A stretch of 64,000 nucleotides of DNA, from positions 620,001-684,000 of the forward strand of contig NZ_CP011971.1 of the NCBI RefSeq assembly GCF_001579945.1, written 5' to 3'. Source of the DNA: Steroidobacter denitrificans. Its GTDB lineage: Bacteria; Pseudomonadota; Gammaproteobacteria; Steroidobacterales; Steroidobacteraceae. The notes beneath the pieces were generated by a model. That model saw only the letters and a list, made by a program, of their open reading frames with translations, was not told the DNA's origin and ran no database searches. Shown piece by piece: positions 60,458 to 64,000 of this stretch; the first letter of the stretch is position 1, and every line of letters begins with the position of its first letter. A program made the position numbers and the translations under genes.

Positions 60458-61449
60458 GCAGGGGATCGCCGGGCATTCATCGGTACGTTGCAGGGGGGCA
60501 GGCGCTCGTACGTGCCGTGCGAGATCTGCCGGCCTGCCGCTGGGTGCGCACGCGCCTTTTGCACCAGGGAACAGGGGGCCGTACCGCGGTGATCGCCGTG
60601 CCGTACCTGTGGCTGCTGCTGTTCTTTATCGTGCCCTTCGTCATCGTTCTGAAGATCGCATTCTCCGAAACGCAGATTGCCCTGCCGCCTTATCAGCCGC
60701 TGCTGTACTGGACCCGGGACCGGGTGCTGGAGATCAAGCTCAATATAGGCAACTTCCTGTTCCTGCTGGAAGACGATCTGTACTGGAAAGCCTACCTGAA
60801 TTCGATCAAGGTCGCGGCCGTGTCGACGCTGTTGTGCCTGTTGCTGGGTTATCCGATGGCTTACGCGATTGCACGGGCCCGCGCCACCTGGCGCATCATT
60901 TTGTTGATGATGGTGGTGCTGCCCTTTTGGACCTCGTTCCTGCTGCGGGTATATGCCTGGATCGGTATCCTCAAGAACAATGGGTTGATCAATAATTTTC
61001 TGATGTGGATGGGCGTCATCGATCAGCCTATCGTGATGCTGCAAACAGACTTTGCGATCTATGTCGGCATCGTCTATTCCTATCTACCGTTCATGGTCCT
61101 GCCGCTGTATGCAGTCCTGGAGAAAATGGATCTGACCTTGCTCGAGGCGGCGGCGGACCTGGGCAGTCGTCCATTTCGCTCCTTTTTGACGATCACTCTG
61201 CCATTGTCCATGCCCGGTGTCGTGGCCGGCTCCATGCTGGTGTTCATTCCCGCGGTCGGTGAATTCGTAATTCCCGCCTTGCTGGGCGGCCCGGATACGC
61301 TGATGATCGGCAAGGTCTTGTGGACTGAATTCTTCAGCAATCGTGACTGGCCGGTCGCCAGCGCCGTGGCGATCGCATTGCTGGCGCTGCTGGTCGTGCC
61401 GATCGCGTTTCTGCAGCGATCACAAAGGGCACAGGAAGGCAGGTTCTAG
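60454..61449 (+). CDS. potH: Polyamine ABC transporter permease PotH
   Basis: A 331-aa inner-membrane permease with six predicted helices, starting VIAVPYLWLLLFFIVPFVIV. The cytoplasmic EAA loop appears as LLEAAADLGSRPFRSFLTITLPLSMPG. GTG 60454 is chosen because it overlaps the potG stop and gives the expected N-terminal length; the open frame extends to 60202 inside potG. It pairs with PotI to form the channel. Confidence 0.92.
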   Translation: MSRGSPGIHRYVAGGQALVRAVRDLPACRWVRTRLLHQGTGGRTAVIAVPYLWLLLFFIVPFVIVLKIAFSETQIALPPYQPLLYWTRDRVLEIKLNIGNFLFLLEDDLYWKAYLNSIKVAAVSTLLCLLLGYPMAYAIARARATWRIILLMMVVLPFWTSFLLRVYAWIGILKNNGLINNFLMWMGVIDQPIVMLQTDFAIYVGIVYSYLPFMVLPLYAVLEKMDLTLLEAAADLGSRPFRSFLTITLPLSMPGVVAGSMLVFIPAVGEFVIPALLGGPDTLMIGKVLWTEFFSNRDWPVASAVAIALLALLVVPIAFLQRSQRAQEGRF

Positions 61450-61451
61450 TC

Positions 61452-62285
61452 ATGTCGCCGCGCCTTCCTTTTTTTCGCCTGAGCGCCCTGGTCTTCGGTT
61501 TCGCGTTTCTGTACATCCCGATCCTGTCTTTGATCGTATATTCGTTCAACAAGTCGCGGCTGGTGACTGTCTGGGGCGGATTCTCCACCGAATGGTACGT
61601 ACGGCTGTTCAGCAACGAGCAGATTCTGAACGCCGTCTGGCTGTCCTTGAAGATTGCGGCCGTCAATGCCACGGGAGCGGTCATCCTCGGAACGCTGGCC
61701 GGATTGGCCTTGACCCGTATGGGCGGGTTCAGGGGCCGGACCTTGTTGTCGGGTATGACGACGGCACCGCTGGTGATGCCGGATGTGATCACGGGCTTGT
61801 CCTTGTTGCTGCTGTTCGTCGCCATGGAGCAGCTGCTGGGCTGGCCGCAGGGTCGAGGTGTCACGACGATCACGATCGCACACATGACCTTGACGCTGGC
61901 CTATGTCACGGTCATCGTGCAGTCGCGTCTGTCGACCCTGGATGATTCACTGGAAGAGGCGGCCATGGATCTCGGTGCGCGCCCAGCCACGATTTTTTTC
62001 GTGATCACCCTGCCGATCATTGCGCCTGCGCTCCTGGCGGGCTGGCTGCTGGCGTTCACGATTTCGCTGGACGACCTGGTGATCGCCAGTTTCGTTTCCG
62101 GCCCGGGTTCGAGTACCCTGCCGATGGTGATTTTCTCGAAGGTGCGCCTGGGTGTGAGTCCGGATATCAACGCGCTGGCGACCATCATGGTGGCGTTGGT
62201 GACCCTCGGTGTCGTCATTGCCGGTATCCTGATGGCTCGCCGGGAGGCGCGGCGTCAGCGCGACATCCAAATGGCAGCCGGCTAG
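61452..62285 (+). CDS. potI: Polyamine ABC transporter permease PotI
   Basis: A 277-aa permease with six predicted helices. The N-terminus FGFAFLYIPILSLIVYSFNKSRL and the EAA loop LEEAAMDLGARPATIFFVITLPIIAP are family-typical. It starts 2 bp after potH. It completes the PotFGHI importer, whose likely function is to supply polyamines to the Puu enzymes encoded just upstream. Confidence 0.93.
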   Translation: MSPRLPFFRLSALVFGFAFLYIPILSLIVYSFNKSRLVTVWGGFSTEWYVRLFSNEQILNAVWLSLKIAAVNATGAVILGTLAGLALTRMGGFRGRTLLSGMTTAPLVMPDVITGLSLLLLFVAMEQLLGWPQGRGVTTITIAHMTLTLAYVTVIVQSRLSTLDDSLEEAAMDLGARPATIFFVITLPIIAPALLAGWLLAFTISLDDLVIASFVSGPGSSTLPMVIFSKVRLGVSPDINALATIMVALVTLGVVIAGILMARREARRQRDIQMAAG

Positions 62286-62373
62286 GATCCGCCGGTTACG
62301 CGGTGGCACCAGCGATGCCATGCAGGGCGCCGATGGATGTCCGGCGCAGAAGCCTCGAGATTGGAGCAGGCCC

Positions 62374-63558
62374 ATGAAGAATTCGACTCGCTTGAATCAT
62401 CCGCCGATCGTTGCCGTGGCGACGGACAATCGGCCGCTGGTGGCGCCGATCTACCAGTCCGTCAAGTTCACATTCGATGATGTCGTTCAGACGCAGCGCC
62501 ACTCGCGCGGCGAGCGTGAAGGGTTCGCCTATTCGCGGGTATCGAATCCGACCTTGCAGCAACTGGAACTGACCCTGGCACAGTTGCAGGGTCGTGACGC
62601 CTGTCTGTTGACCGCATCGGGGGTTGCGGCAGTCAACCTTGCCATGTTGTCTCTATGCAAGCAGGGCGATCATGTAGTGTCGTTCGCCGAACTCTACCAG
62701 CCGACACGCTACATGATCCGGCGCCTGCTGGGACGCTATGGCGTATCCCACACGATTCTGTCGCTGGAGGATATCGAGGGTATCGAGCAACTGCTGGCGT
62801 CCACGCCGACTCGGCTGGTGATGTTCGAATCGCCGAGCAATCCGGTCCTGAAGATTGCGGATATCGGGCGTATCACGGCCGCGGCCCGTGCTCACGGCGC
62901 GCTCACGGTCATGGATAATACGTTCGCAGGATTCCATAACCACGGGCAGTTCGATATCGACGTGTATGTGCACAGTCTCACCAAATATGCGGGGGGACAC
63001 GGCGATGTCATGGGCGGCGCGGTGATCGCCCGGCAGGAACTCATCGACGCCATGCGCACGGATTTCATCGTCATGGGTGCGACGCTGGATCCGCATGCGG
63101 CCTTCCTGATCCAACGAGGAATGAAGACCTATGCGCTGCGTTACGAGCGGCAATGCGACAATGCCTCGAAGGTGGCGCGTTGGCTGGCGTCGCAACCCGG
63201 CGTGGCGCGTGTGCGTTATCCGGGTCTTGCCGCACATCCGCAATATGCGCTTGCACGGGCGCAGATGCATGATTTCGGGACCGTCGTGACCGTGGATTTG
63301 GAGGGCGGTGAGACGGCTGTGAACCGCTTCTCGGAGGCCTTGCGCCTGTTCACGATCTCGGCCAGTCTGGGTTCGACCGAATCGCTGGTGCAGCCCGGCC
63401 GGTTGATGTGGCCGTCGGATCTGGATGCGATACAGCGCCAATGGGCCGAAATCACGGCGGCGACGATGCGTTTGTCCATCGGCATCGAAGATGTCGAAGA
63501 TCTGCTCGAGGATATGCGGCAGGCGCTGCATCAGGCCGGGCGGGCAGCGCCTGTATAG
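62374..63558 (+). CDS. Cystathionine gamma-synthase/lyase-family PLP enzyme
   Basis: A 394-aa member of the Cys/Met metabolism PLP family. YSRVSNPTLQQLE, SGVAAVNLAML, the cofactor Asp in TVMDNTFA, and the PLP lysine in SLTKYAGGHGDVMGG are all present. It could be a synthase or lyase (MetB, MetC, MegL-type); the specific residues are not decisive. ATG 62374 is preferred with GGAGCAGG upstream. It is separated from potI by about 90 bp and may be independent of polyamine metabolism. Confidence 0.85.
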   Translation: MKNSTRLNHPPIVAVATDNRPLVAPIYQSVKFTFDDVVQTQRHSRGEREGFAYSRVSNPTLQQLELTLAQLQGRDACLLTASGVAAVNLAMLSLCKQGDHVVSFAELYQPTRYMIRRLLGRYGVSHTILSLEDIEGIEQLLASTPTRLVMFESPSNPVLKIADIGRITAAARAHGALTVMDNTFAGFHNHGQFDIDVYVHSLTKYAGGHGDVMGGAVIARQELIDAMRTDFIVMGATLDPHAAFLIQRGMKTYALRYERQCDNASKVARWLASQPGVARVRYPGLAAHPQYALARAQMHDFGTVVTVDLEGGETAVNRFSEALRLFTISASLGSTESLVQPGRLMWPSDLDAIQRQWAEITAATMRLSIGIEDVEDLLEDMRQALHQAGRAAPV

Positions 63559-63581
63559 TTCTGGATCAACAGCGAGGCGGT

Positions 63582-64000
63582 TCAGAAGCTGCCGAACACG
63601 TGTACCCGATGCCGATGATAGGGTAGCACCTCCAGTACGTCGCCTTCCTGCAGACGTTGCTGAATCTCACGCCACCACTGCGCCGTCATGACCTCGCCGT
63701 GCACCTCGAGGAAGACCGTTTTCAGGCGCTCGTCGAAGCCCAGGAAGTTGATGAATGTCTCCGGGAATACGTCATTCTCATTGACGTGAAACCAGGCCTC
63801 CGCGCGCATCTCGTCCTCCTCATGGCGGGCTTGCGGCACCTCCCGGAAGCGGCAGTCGGAGACCGCGCAGAGTTCGTCGTAGTCATAAAAAATCACACGT
63901 CCGTGGCGCGTCACGCCGAAATTCTTGAGCAGCAGATCCCCGGCAAAAATGTTGGTGACGGCCAGGTCGCGTATGCATTGGCCGTAATCGAGCACCGCCA
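63582..64000 (-). CDS. aceK: Isocitrate dehydrogenase kinase/phosphatase AceK, C-terminal part
   Basis: The last about 139 residues of AceK, cut by the window edge. Recognised segments are DLAVTNIFAGDLLLKNFGVTRHGRVIFYDYDELC (kinase core with catalytic-loop-like DLLLKN and the metal-binding DYDE) and VFPETFINFLGFD. AceK phosphorylates and inactivates isocitrate dehydrogenase to open the glyoxylate shunt. The full protein is about 580 aa, so about three-quarters lies outside. It converges with the PLP-enzyme gene. Confidence 0.93.
   Translation of the reverse strand, partial: AVLDYGQCIRDLAVTNIFAGDLLLKNFGVTRHGRVIFYDYDELCAVSDCRFREVPQARHEEDEMRAEAWFHVNENDVFPETFINFLGFDERLKTVFLEVHGEVMTAQWWREIQQRLQEGDVLEVLPYHRHRVHVFGSF

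Noticed and set aside
60202-61449. Longer potH starting inside potG
   Set aside because: The first 84 codons lie in the potG frame region. GTG 60454 with the GTGA overlap gives the normal protein.

Overview
The window looks like chromosome of a gammaproteobacterium (or close relative). It carries rlmKL, queD, an elongator tRNA-Met, a PotFGHI polyamine transporter, a Puu-type putrescine pathway, a cytochrome c-type nitric oxide reductase and, at the right edge, the end of aceK. No species assignment is attempted. Two long accessory segments interrupt this chromosomal background.

Left accessory segment (1 to about 12.45 kb). It opens with the remains of a plasmid-type replicon: a small XRE regulator, four iterons with 22-23 bp spacing, a 14-bp AT palindrome, an AlpA-type regulator and repA. 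repA is cut into two by an intact IS21-family element (1212-3981, istAB, 5-bp target duplication ACGAA). Removing the element and one duplication copy restores an uninterrupted repA frame. Next come an AbiEi/AbiEii toxin-antitoxin pair and a complete type III CBASS locus: cyclase, HORMA, TRIP13 and NucC on the minus strand, with a divergent CapH repressor and CapP metallopeptidase. The control region between them holds a 10-bp inverted repeat and a good minus-strand promoter. Two copies of a tandem 11-bp repeat (5067-5088 and 12424-12445) bracket the AbiE-CBASS block and are candidate recombination sites.

Middle chromosomal segment (12.6-28.1 kb). It holds an AhpD-like protein, a UbiM-like flavin hydroxylase, a nor cluster (small membrane protein, a NorC with two haems, NorB with a complete active-site set), a DUF2892/MFP/RND/TolC efflux operon divergent from an ArsR regulator with a BigR/YgaV-like cysteine pair, a coupled DUF3365-OsmC-TrxC operon, an FMN reductase and a phosphoribosyltransferase-like gene. 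The theme is respiratory, redox and sulfur/NO stress.

Right accessory segment (28138-43271). This is a 15-kb genomic island inserted at the 3' end of tRNA-Met(CAT). It has a P4-type integrase, an AlpA regulator, a duplicated tRNA 3' end at the far side, and matching TACCG-type sites just inside both ends. Its cargo is a single minus-strand run of eight genes, mostly overlapping by 4 bp: SNF2 helicase, KTSC protein, a 58-aa protein, a zinc-hook ABC/SMC-type ATPase, an AIPR protein, a type III Mod methyltransferase, a RhuM protein and a type III Res nuclease-helicase. This is the strongest candidate in the window for a composite, incompletely described anti-phage system.

Right chromosomal segment (43.3-64 kb). 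It holds a TorF-type porin, an asparagine synthase/glycosyltransferase/glycerophosphotransferase surface-glycan group, an omega-amino acid aminotransferase, AguB, RlmKL, a small zinc-ribbon protein, QueD, a polyamine catabolism and uptake cluster (PuuB-, PuuD- and PuuA-like, PotFGHI), a cystathionine synthase/lyase-family enzyme and partial AceK.
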